Part shown: one piece after another, positions 17,562 through 26,653 of the stretch
How positions within the stretch are numbered: position 1 is the stretch's first letter
How the letters are laid out: every line of letters begins with the position of its first letter
NCBI GenBank assembly: GCA_026394015.1
Contig: JAPKZA010000248.1
Coordinates: forward strand, 1-48,229
Reading direction: 5' to 3'
Length of the DNA stretch: 48,229 bases
DNA from: Acidobacteriota bacterium
GTDB taxonomy: Bacteria > Acidobacteriota > Terriglobia > Bryobacterales > Bryobacteraceae
Made by a program: the position numbers and the translations under genes
The notes under the pieces: generated by a model
Databases searched by the model: none
The model's input: only the letters and a program-made list of their open reading frames with translations
Told to the model about the DNA's origin: nothing

Positions 17562-19076
17562 TCACTTTTGCAGTGCTTCCAGCAACTCTCCGGTCGATTT
17601 CTCTATGTCGGCGTGCAAGCTGTTCCCGTGCGAATCCATGGTCACGATCGCGACGAATCCATCGGCTTCCAGATGCCACATCGCTTCCGGCACCCCCAAC
17701 TCAAACCAATAGACGCCTTTTACCTTCTTCAGCGTCCGGGCATAGAACTGCGCCGCTCCTCCGATCCCGTTCAAATAGACCGCCCCACACTCCTGCAACC
17801 CCTTCAACGTCTTCGCCCCCATACCGCCCTTGCCGATCACAGCGCGCACCCCGTAGCGTCGCAGCACCTCGGCTTGATAAGGCTCCTCGCGGCTCGATGT
17901 CGTCGGTCCGGCGGCCTTCACCACCCACCGTTCGCCTTCCTTCAGCATCACCGGCCCGCAGTGGTAGAGAATCTGCCCGTCCAGGCTCACCGGCGGGGGT
18001 TCGTTCATCAGCCGCGCATGCACGGCGTCGCGCCCGGTGTACATGTCTCCGCGGATGATCACCACATCGCCGACGTGCAGCGCCCGCATCTGGGCCTCTG
18101 TCAGCGGCGCCGTCAACGTCACCTCCCGCCCTGTCAGCGGGAATCCGTCCATCTTCGAAAGTTTCTCCACCTCGCGCTCCGGGTCCCGATACAGCCACTG
18201 GTTAATCGCGCCGGTTGTCGCGTCCAACCGCACGCCCAACCGCCGATACGCCCAGCAATCATAGGCCACCGAAACGAAGAAACTCGCCGGCAGCCGATTC
18301 GCCGCCATCACCTTGCAGCCGATCAGCGACACGTTACCGCCAAACCCCATCGGCCCCACGCCGATCTTGTTGGCCTCCTCCATCACCTCGGCTTCCAGCT
18401 TCGCCAACACCGGTTCCGGGTTGACGTCGTCCAATTCGCGAAACAGTTCGTGCTTGGCCAGGTAATAGCCATGCGCCCGATCGCTGCCGATGCAAACGCC
18501 CAACGCTCCCGGCGCGCAGCCTTGCCCCTGCGCCTGCCATACCGCGTGCAGCAAACACTTCTTTACGCCTTCAAGGTTCCGCCCCGCCTTGCCCAGGTGC
18601 TCGAGCTCAGTCGGCAGCGAATACTGAATATTCTTGTTCTCGCAGCCGCCGCCCTTCAGAATCAGCTTCACTTCGACGTCGTCCCGCTCCCACTGCTCCC
18701 AGTGGATCACCGGCGTCTCCACGCCCAGGTTGTCGCCCGAGTTATGGCCGGTCAACGAGTCCACCGAATTCGGCCGCAGCTTCCCGCGCTTGGTCGCCTC
18801 CGCCACCGCGGCCTTGATCGCCTTCTTAATCGCGATCTGGCTCACGCCCACTGGCGTATGCACGACGAAGGTCGGCATGCCTGTATCCTGGCAGATCGGA
18901 CCTTCGTCCTCGGTCGCCATGTCGATGTTGTTGGCGATGATGTTCAGCGCCTGCGACGCCTGGGTATCGGGCTTCTCCTGCTCAAGGGCAACGCCCATCG
19001 CCTTCCGTACATCGGGAGGCAGATTCGTCGCGGTTTGGGTGATTAGTTCAACGAGGCTACTTTCGAGGAATTGCAT
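17562..19076 (-). CDS. fumarate hydratase class I, iron-sulfur type (fused alpha and beta)
   Basis: 504 residues from the ATG at 19076, preceded by GGGGAA; an alternative start at 19097 would add seven residues and run into the upstream gene. It interconverts fumarate and malate in the TCA cycle. Likely [4Fe-4S] cysteines are C62 in CQDTGMP, C187 in CAPGALG and C274 in YDCWA, spaced as in class I fumarases. The C-terminal beta part includes GDVVIIRGDMYTGRDAVHARL and GKGGMGAKTLKGL. Single-chain class I enzymes are oxygen-sensitive. The efflux-adaptor gene ends 17 bases upstream on the same strand. Confidence 0.95.
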   Translation of the reverse strand: MQFLESSLVELITQTATNLPPDVRKAMGVALEQEKPDTQASQALNIIANNIDMATEDEGPICQDTGMPTFVVHTPVGVSQIAIKKAIKAAVAEATKRGKLRPNSVDSLTGHNSGDNLGVETPVIHWEQWERDDVEVKLILKGGGCENKNIQYSLPTELEHLGKAGRNLEGVKKCLLHAVWQAQGQGCAPGALGVCIGSDRAHGYYLAKHELFRELDDVNPEPVLAKLEAEVMEEANKIGVGPMGFGGNVSLIGCKVMAANRLPASFFVSVAYDCWAYRRLGVRLDATTGAINQWLYRDPEREVEKLSKMDGFPLTGREVTLTAPLTEAQMRALHVGDVVIIRGDMYTGRDAVHARLMNEPPPVSLDGQILYHCGPVMLKEGERWVVKAAGPTTSSREEPYQAEVLRRYGVRAVIGKGGMGAKTLKGLQECGAVYLNGIGGAAQFYARTLKKVKGVYWFELGVPEAMWHLEADGFVAIVTMDSHGNSLHADIEKSTGELLEALQK

Positions 19077-19093
19077 ACAATTCCCCGATTCTA

Positions 19094-20089
19094 TCAAGGC
19101 AGCTTGATCCGCACCTGAGCGGTCAGTCCCGGCTTGATCAACGGGTTCGGATTCAGGAACAAAATCGTCACCTTTCCGTCGGCCACGCGGGCGATCTCCC
19201 CGTTCAACGCTTCGTTGCTCTGCTCGGCCACAAACACCGCCGCCAGCATCCCTTCCTTGATTCGACTCAGCACTGCCGCTTCTGGTTCCACGACGATCTG
19301 CAGGTTTCCCAAGTCGGTCGCAATGCGGAACACTTCGTCCTCGCCCTTTTGAATCTCGGCCCCCGCTTCGCCCTTGCGCATCACGATCACGCCATCGACC
19401 GGCGCATGCACTTGCGTCGCCTGCAAGTTCGTCTCGGCGTCCTCAAGCGCCGCATTTCGCTCTTCCAGCGCCTTCTTCGCCAGTTCGATGTCTCGCGTCA
19501 AATCCGAGATTCGCCCCTCGGCCACCTGCTGTCGAGCCCCCAACGTTTCATAATCCAAGCGCCCGCTTTCAAAATCTTTCTTCGTTTTTTCAAACGTCAG
19601 TCGCGGCGTGGCCCCTTGCTGGTTCAGCATCGACTGCCGCTGGTAGAGTCGCTCGGCCCGCGTAAACTCTTCCTTCACCCGCGCCGCCTCGGCTCTCCCC
19701 CGCGATACCTCCAGCCGCGCCGCCAACAACTGGCTCTCCAGCGCGTTCTGCTTCTCCTGTGCTTTATCCGCCCGCTCCTTCGCTAACTCTTTTTCGTTCT
19801 CGAGCGACGGGTTCTTCAGCCGTGCCAGCAACTGCCCCTCGTAAACCTCTTCACCCTCATTCACGAGATACTCTTCCACCGTCCCCGCCGAAGGCGCCTT
19901 CACCCCCACCACGTTTCGCGCCTCAATCTTTCCGCTCAAACTCAACTCGCCACCCACCACCACGGGTGCCGGCACCGGCGCCACCACCACCGCCGGCTTC
20001 GCCTGCTCCCGACGCCAAACCGTGATCGCCCCTCCGGCGATCGCCAGCAGAACCAAACACCCTCCGAATAACAGCCATTTACCGCGCAT
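19094..20089 (-). CDS. HlyD/MFP-type efflux adaptor
   Basis: 331 residues from the ATG at 20089. An N-terminal anchor (WLLFGGCLVLLAIAGGAITVW) is followed by half of a lipoyl-like domain (IEARNVVGVKAPSAGTVEEYLVNEGEEVYEGQLLARL), a long coiled coil (about 100-215, Glu/Lys/Ala-rich), the second lipoyl half (TQVHAPVDGVIVMRKGEAGAEI) and a beta-barrel region ending GLTAQVRIKLP. Such proteins link inner-membrane pumps to an outer-membrane channel. No pump or channel gene adjoins it, so its partner is elsewhere. It diverges from the chromate transporter genes with 22 bases between. Confidence 0.87.
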   Translation of the reverse strand: MRGKWLLFGGCLVLLAIAGGAITVWRREQAKPAVVVAPVPAPVVVGGELSLSGKIEARNVVGVKAPSAGTVEEYLVNEGEEVYEGQLLARLKNPSLENEKELAKERADKAQEKQNALESQLLAARLEVSRGRAEAARVKEEFTRAERLYQRQSMLNQQGATPRLTFEKTKKDFESGRLDYETLGARQQVAEGRISDLTRDIELAKKALEERNAALEDAETNLQATQVHAPVDGVIVMRKGEAGAEIQKGEDEVFRIATDLGNLQIVVEPEAAVLSRIKEGMLAAVFVAEQSNEALNGEIARVADGKVTILFLNPNPLIKPGLTAQVRIKLP

Positions 20090-20111
20090 ATCTCGATGAT
20101 ACAGTAGGCCT

Positions 20112-20663
20112 ATGGACGTCCCGCGTTTTCGTGAGTTGACGGCCATCTTCTTTCGGTCCGGCAGCTTCACTCTCGGCGGCGGAAACCCCATCCAAGCCGC
20201 CCTCCATCTTGAACTGGTGGAGCGCCGCCGGTGGCTCGATTCCGCCGAATTCGGCCTCATCTACGGCCTCGCGCGGTTTACCCCGGGCACGAACGTCCTG
20301 GCCTGCAGCGCTGCCCTCGCCTGGCGTTTGGGCGGCTGGCCGGCGGCCATCGCCGCGGTCGTCGCCGTCTCGGTCCCCGCTTCTCTCCTCGTCTTGCTGC
20401 TCCTCACAGGCTATGAGCAAACCCGCTCGAACCACTGGGTCGGCCACGCCATCGGCGGCGCCCTCGTCGCCGTGGTGGCGCTCATCGCCGTCTCCGCCTG
20501 GAAGATCGTCAAACCCTACGCCAGCCAGCGGCGCTGGCTCCGCATCGCGATCCTTTCCGGCGGAGCGACCATCGCCCTCGCCAGCGGCTGGCTCTCGCCG
20601 ATCACCATTCTCGCTCTGGCCGTCCTGGCAGGCTTCGCCCTCGATCGGTTGGGGGTGAAATGA
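20112..20663 (+). CDS. chromate transporter, first half (short-chain ChrA)
   Basis: 183 residues corresponding to the N-terminal CHR domain: FFRSGSFTLGGGNPIQAALHLELVERRRWL, FGLIYGLARFTPGTNVLACSAALAWRLGGWPAAIAAVVA, then several membrane spans. Two such half-length proteins together make a chromate or related anion transporter in the inner membrane. The start is an ATG at 20112. It overlaps the second half through ATGA (20660-20663), which indicates translational coupling and a fixed one-to-one ratio. Confidence 0.9.
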   Translation: MDVPRFRELTAIFFRSGSFTLGGGNPIQAALHLELVERRRWLDSAEFGLIYGLARFTPGTNVLACSAALAWRLGGWPAAIAAVVAVSVPASLLVLLLLTGYEQTRSNHWVGHAIGGALVAVVALIAVSAWKIVKPYASQRRWLRIAILSGGATIALASGWLSPITILALAVLAGFALDRLGVK

Positions 20664-21178
20664 ACCTTCTTTGGCTCTACCTCCTCCTCGCCAAGGCCAC
20701 CCTCACCTCCTTCAGCGGCATGACGTCGCTAGCCATTGCCCGCAACGATTTCGTCCTGCAACATCATCTGCTCACGGACCAGCAACTCACGACGGCCATC
20801 GCCGCCGGCCGTCTCGCCCCGGGCCCGAACGGCGTTTACCTCGTCGGCATCGGCTACTACCTCGCCGGCTACCCCGGGGCCGTGGTCGGCTGGCTCGCTC
20901 TGGTTACCCCTGCGTTTCTCAGTATCCTGTTGCTGCACTGGCTGCGCCGCCACAGCGACCGGCCCGGCTTCCGTCGTGCGCTCGATTCGGTTCTGATGGC
21001 TGCCGCCGGGCTAAGCCTCGCCAGTGCTCTGCCCTTGGCTCAGGACTCGATCGTCGACGCCCGCGGCGTGGTTCTCGCCGTCGCGGCGGTAGCCGCGTTC
21101 CTGCTCACTAAGGTCGATTCGTTTTGGATTATTCTGGGTGCGGCCGCGCTGTCTTTGCTATACTTTGCCGTATTATGA
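20660..21178 (+). CDS. chromate transporter, second half (short-chain ChrA)
   Basis: 172 residues, the C-terminal CHR domain: LLLAKATLTSFSGMTSLAIARNDFV, the helix-loop LTTAIAAGRLAPGPNGVYLVGIGYYLAGYPGAVVGWLALVTP, and hydrophobic segments to the end. It is coupled to the first half by a four-base overlap and to the small zinc-ribbon gene that follows by another (21175-21178). The substrate could be chromate, sulfate or another anion; the gene context gives no proof of chromate resistance. Confidence 0.9.
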   Translation: MNLLWLYLLLAKATLTSFSGMTSLAIARNDFVLQHHLLTDQQLTTAIAAGRLAPGPNGVYLVGIGYYLAGYPGAVVGWLALVTPAFLSILLLHWLRRHSDRPGFRRALDSVLMAAAGLSLASALPLAQDSIVDARGVVLAVAAVAAFLLTKVDSFWIILGAAALSLLYFAVL

Positions 21179-21405
21179 GCGAGTTTCGACTCGGCGATAT
21201 CCTCGACGATTACTGCATCAAATGCAAGAGACTTACCAACCACGCCATCGTTTCGCTGGTTGGCACAGACCCCGCAAAAGTTCGTTGTTGCTCTTGTTAC
21301 AAGGATCACAACTACGACCACGCCGTCGTTCCTCCCACCAAGAAGGAACTCAAAGCGCTCGCCCTTTTGCAGGCTCAGCAGGAGCCCCCCGCCAAGCCTA
21401 ACTAG
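21175..21405 (+). CDS. small four-cysteine zinc-ribbon-like protein
   Basis: 76 residues starting MSEFRLGDILDDYCIKCKRLTN. Cysteine pairs CIKC and CCSC, about 25 residues apart, with nearby histidines suggest a zinc ribbon. The C-terminal half is charged and ends in a Gln/Pro-rich tail. The ATG overlaps the stop of the second chromate-transporter gene (ATGA), so it is translated with it. No function is known to me; a nucleic-acid-binding or regulatory role is possible. Its stop interlocks over CTAG (21402-21405) with the convergent permease gene. Confidence 0.78.
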   Translation: MSEFRLGDILDDYCIKCKRLTNHAIVSLVGTDPAKVRCCSCYKDHNYDHAVVPPTKKELKALALLQAQQEPPAKPN

Positions 21406-23636
21406 TTCCGGCGCATCTCTTCGCGAATCTGCGCCAGAATCTCGGCCTTATCTTCGGTATCCATCTCCAACTCCATTCGCCGCAGCGCCACGCCGATGAC
21501 GTCGCGGTGGTGCAGCTTATGGCCCAGACCCTCCTTATCGGTCAGCTTCAGCCAAATGTCGTGCAAACGGTCCAAATCCTCCGGCCACAGCCGGGGCGGA
21601 TGCGGGCCCAGATTAACAAACGTGGATTGCCGATCAGGCCGGATGACTTCGAGCGAAAGCGGATGCCGCGGCTCGGGCAGCGCTTCCCACGCCATCCCGA
21701 TCCGACGGGCTAACTCCTCGGACGCCATCTTGGCGGAAACGCCCGTCACGAGTCGTGATGCCTTCAACTGGTTGGCCGCCTGGATCATCGCCGCAAACGG
21801 GTCGGTCGCCGGCACCACCAACAGCTCCACCGGCTTGCCTTCCTTCTCGGCCACCGTCACCACCCGCGAAAACAACTCCTGCTCGTAGGACCCAAACCAC
21901 TGTTCGTTCTGCAGTTCGAACTCGCCCGCCCCGGAAGACATCGGGTGCACTGTCATCACCACCACGTCATGCCGGCGCAGGTTCGTTTTTTCGAGAATCC
22001 GTTTGAAGTGCTCCAGGTTGTTGTAGTCTCGCACCGCCACCAGAATGCATCCCGGTCGCGCGGCCAAATGCGCCGTATCGACGTGCGGTTGGTGCTCCAG
22101 GTTGAACTCTTCCAGGTTGTCAGTCTGCGCGTGTTCCACCCGCCGTGTCCGCCGCGCGTTCACCCGCTCAGAAATCAGAAACATCACGAACAGCAACACC
22201 GTGAACGACACGCCGTAAATCGTCGCGATCTTCTTCGTAAACAGGTTCGCGATCGCCACCAGGAATAACATCAACACCGTCGCGCCCAGGCCGACCGGAA
22301 TCTCGCGCTTCCCCCACATGAAGTTAAAAGGCGTCTTGTACTCCTGGTCATGCCGCTGGAACCGCAGCGCCAGCACGCCCATGCCCTTCAGGAAGAAGCT
22401 CCATACGACGCCAAAAGCATACGCTTCGCCCAGCAGATAAACGTCTCCCAGACTTCCGATAATCGTGAGAATCTGCAAAATCGCAATCATGTTGATGATG
22501 CGGAAAGTCGTTCCGAATCGGGTGTGTGGCTTACGAAACCAGCTCAGCAAAACGCCGTCTTCGGCCACCCGGTTCAATACCCCGTTGGCGCCGATCAGCG
22601 ACGTGTTTACCGCACCCGACAAGATCAACCCGCCCACGATGACGACGAAAACATGAAAGCCCAATTTCATCAATTGCGGGCCTTCCAGGTTCATCGACAT
22701 ACCGCCAATCAGGTTGTCGTAGTACTGTGGCCGCACCGCGTCCGGGATGATCATCACGGCCAAAATCGAAATCACACCGGTCGAAAGCAGCGCATAAACG
22801 CAGACGATATTCGCCGTGATGCGCAAGTTCTTTAGCTTCGGATAGGCGATCTCGCGATACACCTGCGCCAGCGTTTCAAACCCGCTCATCGCCAGCAGCG
22901 AGTGACCGAAGGCGACAATCAACATCGCCGAACTGATAGTTGGCCAAAACGTCCCTTCCAGCCAGCCGAGCGAATGCTCGTTCAGCGTGAGGTTCGCGTG
23001 CGTCGGCATCGGAGGCAGCGGAGCCCCGCCCCGCAGAACCAGCGTGATCACCGACCACACGATCAGAATCACCACCATGACGGTGGTAATCTGCATGATC
23101 CGTAGCGCATGGCCGCTCGATTCGTGAATGCCCTTCGTATTGCTTCGCCAAAAATACAGCGTCACCGCGATCCCAAAGAACACCGCAAAATAGTTCGGGT
23201 TCACGTGCAGCGGGTGCCCAGCCATCTCGCTCATCTCGTTCAATAGCCGACCGATGTACTGGCCCGCGCTGACGGACGAAATTGGCCCCGTCAGAATGTA
23301 ATCCACCACCAGCGCCGATACCGACAGCTTCGCCATGTTCGGGCCGATCGAATCCCGCACCACTACGTACACCCCGCCGCGAACGAACATGGAGCAACTT
23401 TCCATGTAGATCGAACGGACGGCGAACGAGAACAGCATGACCGCCAAAACAAACCAGGGAGCCGATTTGCCGATCGCTTGCTCGGTAATGCCGCCGACGT
23501 AAAACATCGTCGACGCCAAATCGCTGAGGACTATCGCCGCACCTCGCCAAAACGAGATAAACGAGAGCGCTACAGTGGTGGCAACAACAACCCGACTGCT
23601 GGTCGTTGCTGCCTGGCGTTCGGAGGGGTCAGGCAT
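21402..23636 (-). CDS. APC-family permease with C-terminal USP-like domain
   Basis: 744 residues. Residues about 15-485 are a 12-span amino acid/polyamine/organocation-type transporter (SFISFWRGAAIVLSDLASTMFYVGG, FVRGGVYVVVRDSIGPNMAKLS, ILSGAVNTSLIGANGVLNRVAEDGVL). The last 230 residues are cytoplasmic and contain a universal-stress-protein-like fold (CILVAVRDYNNLEHFKRIL, VVVMTVHPM, PVELLVVPATDPFAAMIQAANQLKASRLVTG). The opening region resembles a large family of APC transporters with unassigned substrates. The soluble tail probably senses nucleotide or signal and controls transport, which is inference. It diverges from the CCA gene with only 20 bases between. Confidence 0.88.
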   Translation of the reverse strand: MPDPSERQAATTSSRVVVATTVALSFISFWRGAAIVLSDLASTMFYVGGITEQAIGKSAPWFVLAVMLFSFAVRSIYMESCSMFVRGGVYVVVRDSIGPNMAKLSVSALVVDYILTGPISSVSAGQYIGRLLNEMSEMAGHPLHVNPNYFAVFFGIAVTLYFWRSNTKGIHESSGHALRIMQITTVMVVILIVWSVITLVLRGGAPLPPMPTHANLTLNEHSLGWLEGTFWPTISSAMLIVAFGHSLLAMSGFETLAQVYREIAYPKLKNLRITANIVCVYALLSTGVISILAVMIIPDAVRPQYYDNLIGGMSMNLEGPQLMKLGFHVFVVIVGGLILSGAVNTSLIGANGVLNRVAEDGVLLSWFRKPHTRFGTTFRIINMIAILQILTIIGSLGDVYLLGEAYAFGVVWSFFLKGMGVLALRFQRHDQEYKTPFNFMWGKREIPVGLGATVLMLFLVAIANLFTKKIATIYGVSFTVLLFVMFLISERVNARRTRRVEHAQTDNLEEFNLEHQPHVDTAHLAARPGCILVAVRDYNNLEHFKRILEKTNLRRHDVVVMTVHPMSSGAGEFELQNEQWFGSYEQELFSRVVTVAEKEGKPVELLVVPATDPFAAMIQAANQLKASRLVTGVSAKMASEELARRIGMAWEALPEPRHPLSLEVIRPDRQSTFVNLGPHPPRLWPEDLDRLHDIWLKLTDKEGLGHKLHHRDVIGVALRRMELEMDTEDKAEILAQIREEMRRN

Positions 23637-23656
23637 TCCAGTTACGATAATAGCGA

Positions 23657-24949
23657 ATGAACGACGGCTCTGAAATCATTTCGGCTCTCCGTGCCGCCGG
23701 CTACTCCGCCTGGCTCGTCGGCGGATGCGTCCGCGACCTCCTCCTCGGCATCCCCCCCAAGGACTACGATGTCGCCACCAACGCCCGCCCCGCCGACATC
23801 GCCCGCCTCTTCCCCCACGCCATACCCGTCGGCGCCCACTTCGGCGTCATGCTCGTCGACGACGTCGAAGTCGCCACCTACCGCAGCGACGGAGCCTATT
23901 CCGACGGTCGCCGCCCGGAATCGGTCCAGTACGAGACCAACCCCGCCGCCGACGCCCAGCGCCGCGACTTCACGATTAACGGCCTCTTTCTCGATCCCGT
24001 CACAGGCGAAATCCTCGACTTTGTCAACGGCCGCGCCGACCTCGCCGCCGGCATCATCCGCGCCATCGGCGACCCCGTTGCCCGCTTTGCCGAAGACCAC
24101 CTCCGCATGCTCCGCGCCGTCCGCTTCGCCGCCCGCCTCAACTTTCAAATGGACCCCGCCACCCTCGCCGCCATCGACCCGGTCGCCATCCGCAAAATCT
24201 CCACCGAACGCGTCTTCGCCGAACTCACCCGCATCCTCACGGACGGCAACGCTCACCGCGGCCTCGAACTCCTTAATCAGTCCGGCCTCCTCGCCGAGCT
24301 ACTCCCGGAAATCAAAGCCATGCAGGGCGTCGCCCAGCCCCCCGAATACCATCCGGAAGGCGACGTCTGGGTCCACACCCTCGGCATGCTCAAACTTCTC
24401 GGCCCCGCCGAACCCGCGCTCGCCTGGGGCGTCCTCCTCCACGATGTCGGCAAACCCGTCACCCAAACGTTCTCCGATCGCATCCGTTTCAACGGCCACG
24501 ACCGGGTCGGCAGCGAGATGGCCCGCGCCATCCTCTCCCGGCTCCGCGCCTCGTCGGACTTAATTGAACATGTTCAATATCTGGTCGCCGATCACATGAA
24601 GTTCCCCGAACTTCCCAAAATGAAGCCCAGCACCCTCAAGCGCTTCCTCCGCGCCGAACACTTTCCCAGCCTGCTCGCGCTCCATCGCCTCGACTGTCTC
24701 GGCGGTGGCGGCCGCCTCGGCACCTACGATTTCGCCCAGCACCAACTAGCCAATCTGACCCCCGACGAACTCCGCCCTGTCCCCCTCGCCACCGGTCGCG
24801 ACGTGCTCGCCCTCGGCGTCCCCGCCGGCCCGCGCGTCGGCGCGCTCATCTGGTCTCTAGAAGAAGCTCAACTCAACGGTGAACTCTCGACCCGCGATGA
24901 AGCCCTCGCTTGGCTCAGCCAGCAAGTTTCGGCGCCAACATCCACTTAA
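23657..24949 (+). CDS. cca: CCA tRNA nucleotidyltransferase with HD domain
   Basis: 430 residues. The nucleotidyltransferase head has GGCVRDLLLG (22-31) and DYDV (36-39) with the catalytic aspartates, then RRDFTINGLFLDP. The RNA-binding linker RMLRAVRFAARLNF follows, and a C-terminal HD-type segment contains LLHDVGKP and DHMKFPELP. It adds or repairs the 3' CCA of tRNA, and the HD part may remove phosphates. It could also be annotated as a poly(A)-polymerase-family protein. It overlaps the convergent sixA gene by 35 bases. Confidence 0.93.
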   Translation: MNDGSEIISALRAAGYSAWLVGGCVRDLLLGIPPKDYDVATNARPADIARLFPHAIPVGAHFGVMLVDDVEVATYRSDGAYSDGRRPESVQYETNPAADAQRRDFTINGLFLDPVTGEILDFVNGRADLAAGIIRAIGDPVARFAEDHLRMLRAVRFAARLNFQMDPATLAAIDPVAIRKISTERVFAELTRILTDGNAHRGLELLNQSGLLAELLPEIKAMQGVAQPPEYHPEGDVWVHTLGMLKLLGPAEPALAWGVLLHDVGKPVTQTFSDRIRFNGHDRVGSEMARAILSRLRASSDLIEHVQYLVADHMKFPELPKMKPSTLKRFLRAEHFPSLLALHRLDCLGGGGRLGTYDFAQHQLANLTPDELRPVPLATGRDVLALGVPAGPRVGALIWSLEEAQLNGELSTRDEALAWLSQQVSAPTST

Positions 24950-25397
24950 GAACGCCCCGCGGTCGCACTCCCAACGAGGGCACATCCACCCGCACGATCG
25001 CCCCTTTCTTGAACTCCACCTGCAACTCCGGCACCGCCAGCAGGTACCCGGCCAGCAGCCCCATCGCCGGTTCATGGCCCACCAGCAGCAAGGATCCATC
25101 GCCCTTGTAGAGGCGAATCTCTTCCCAAGTCTCCTGCGCCACCGAAGTCGGAACCAGCGTCTTCGTCGTTAGAATCTCGCCCTCGTACTCCAGTACTTTG
25201 GCGGCGATCTCGGCCGTCTCCTGCGCTCGTTTGAACGGGCTCGACAAAATTCGCACCGGCTCCAGGCCACCGCCCCGGGCCCTCCGCAGCACCTCGCGCA
25301 GCTTTCGCGCACCCTCGCTCGTGATCGCGCGGTCGGCATCGGCCAAGCCCGGACGGAAGTCCTCGGCTATGGCATGGCGGAGCAGGTAGATCTGCAT
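24915..25397 (-). CDS. sixA: phosphohistidine phosphatase SixA
   Basis: 160 residues, a typical length. The histidine-phosphatase signature is LLRHAIAE at 5-12 (catalytic His8), with a second His in LLVGHEPAMG. SixA-type enzymes remove phosphate from phosphohistidine in signalling or phosphotransfer proteins. The start ATG lies 38 bases from the divergent O-antigen-ligase-like gene. Its 3' end overlaps the CCA gene by 35 bases on the opposite strand. Confidence 0.9.
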   Translation of the reverse strand: MQIYLLRHAIAEDFRPGLADADRAITSEGARKLREVLRRARGGGLEPVRILSSPFKRAQETAEIAAKVLEYEGEILTTKTLVPTSVAQETWEEIRLYKGDGSLLLVGHEPAMGLLAGYLLAVPELQVEFKKGAIVRVDVPSLGVRPRGVLKWMLAPKLAG

Positions 25398-25435
25398 GGT
25401 CGCTTGTCTTCTGCTATTTTGTCATACTCAGAGAC

Positions 25436-26626
25436 TTGCGCCTCAGTCCAGCACAATTGCAGCGAATCTCCATCGTCGCCGCCGGCGGAGCGGTCGTCGC
25501 CAGCCTCTGTTCGATCGCCGTCGCCCAGATCCTTCTCGGCCTCGCCACCGCCCTCGCCCTCTTTCAATGGAAAGACCGCCGCTTCCCCCCCATCGGTTGG
25601 TCGCTCGCCGCCTTCGTCGGGCTTTCCCTGCTCGCCGTTGCCGCCAGCGATAACCCCGCCGCCGGGGTCCCGCAACTGCGAAAGTTCTTTGTCTATCTCA
25701 TCCTCTTCGCCCTCGCCTCCGCCCTGCGCCGCTGGCTCGAGGTCCGTTACATCCTCGCCGGCATCGCCGCCGCCGGAACCCTCTCCGGCCTGTGGTCCTT
25801 CGTCCAATACGCGCGGAAATACGCCGCCGCGAAAGCCGCCGGCGTCGATTTCACCCTCGCCTACATCGCCGACCGCACCACCGGCTTCATGAGCCATTGG
25901 ATGACCTTCGGCGGTGAGATGATGATCGTCCTCCTACTCGCTCTCGCCTGGCTCCTATTCACGAAGGACTGGCGCGTCGCCGTCGTCGCTCTGATCACTG
26001 GGGTCGCCCTCCTCCTCGGCCAACCGCGCGGCATGTGGATCGGTGCCGCCGCTGGGGTCCTTTACCTCGTCTGGAGTTGGAAACGCCCGGTCGTCCTCGC
26101 CCTGCCGGTTCTCGCCGCCCTCATCCTCGCCGTCGGCCCGGCCACGCTGCAGGATCGCGCTCTTTCCATCGTCCGCCCCCGCGGTGAACTCGATTCCAAC
26201 GCCCACCGCCAAGCCATGTTTCGAACCGGCCTCGCCATCGTTCAGGCCCACCCCTTCCTCGGCATCGGCCCCGAGATGGTGAAATCCAAGTTCGCCGACT
26301 ACGCCCCCGCGGACATCCCCCGCCCCTTCCCCTCCCATTGGTGGTTCGGCCATCTCCACAACATCTATCTCCACTTCGCCGCCGAACGCGGCATCCCGGC
26401 CCTGATCGCCCTGCTCACCATGATCGGCACCGCCCTTTGGGCCTTCCTCCGCGGAGCCCGGCAAACCGCCGATCCCGAACGCCGCGCCGTCCTCCATGGC
26501 ATCGCCGCCGTCACCATCGGCGTCATGACCGCCGGCTTTCTCGAATACAACCTGGGCGATAGCGAAGTGCTCCAACTCTTCCTCGGCCTGCTCGTCGTTG
26601 GCTTTTTCACAGTTCATGTAGAATAG
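25436..26626 (+). CDS. O-antigen ligase/polymerase-family membrane protein (Wzy_C)
   Basis: 396 residues with about ten membrane spans. The Wzy_C/O-antigen-ligase core is seen in SNAHRQAMFRTGLAIVQAHPFLGIGPEMVKSKF, followed by the periplasmic-loop motif HLHNIYLHFAAERG. It likely joins or polymerises surface polysaccharide at the periplasmic face. The start is a TTG at 25436; no early ATG or GTG is available in frame. There are no other glycan genes next to it. Its stop codon lies inside the CsoR-like operator of the copper operon that follows. Confidence 0.85.
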   Translation: MRLSPAQLQRISIVAAGGAVVASLCSIAVAQILLGLATALALFQWKDRRFPPIGWSLAAFVGLSLLAVAASDNPAAGVPQLRKFFVYLILFALASALRRWLEVRYILAGIAAAGTLSGLWSFVQYARKYAAAKAAGVDFTLAYIADRTTGFMSHWMTFGGEMMIVLLLALAWLLFTKDWRVAVVALITGVALLLGQPRGMWIGAAAGVLYLVWSWKRPVVLALPVLAALILAVGPATLQDRALSIVRPRGELDSNAHRQAMFRTGLAIVQAHPFLGIGPEMVKSKFADYAPADIPRPFPSHWWFGHLHNIYLHFAAERGIPALIALLTMIGTALWAFLRGARQTADPERRAVLHGIAAVTIGVMTAGFLEYNLGDSEVLQLFLGLLVVGFFTVHVE

Positions 26627-26646
26627 GGGGTAGGGGTATACCCTAT
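26623..26646. promoter_or_regulatory. likely CsoR operator of the copper operon
   Basis: ATAGGG at 26623-26628 and CCCTAT at 26641-26646 form an inverted repeat around a G-rich centre, and the inner GGGTATACCC (26634-26643) is itself a palindrome. CsoR operators in other bacteria are pseudo-palindromes with G-tracts and C-tracts around a TAC/GTA core, which fits. It lies 8 bases before the copper chaperone start, and a CsoR gene is the third gene of this operon, so autoregulation by copper is inferred. Confidence 0.65.
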
Positions 26647-26653
26647 CAAGCCT

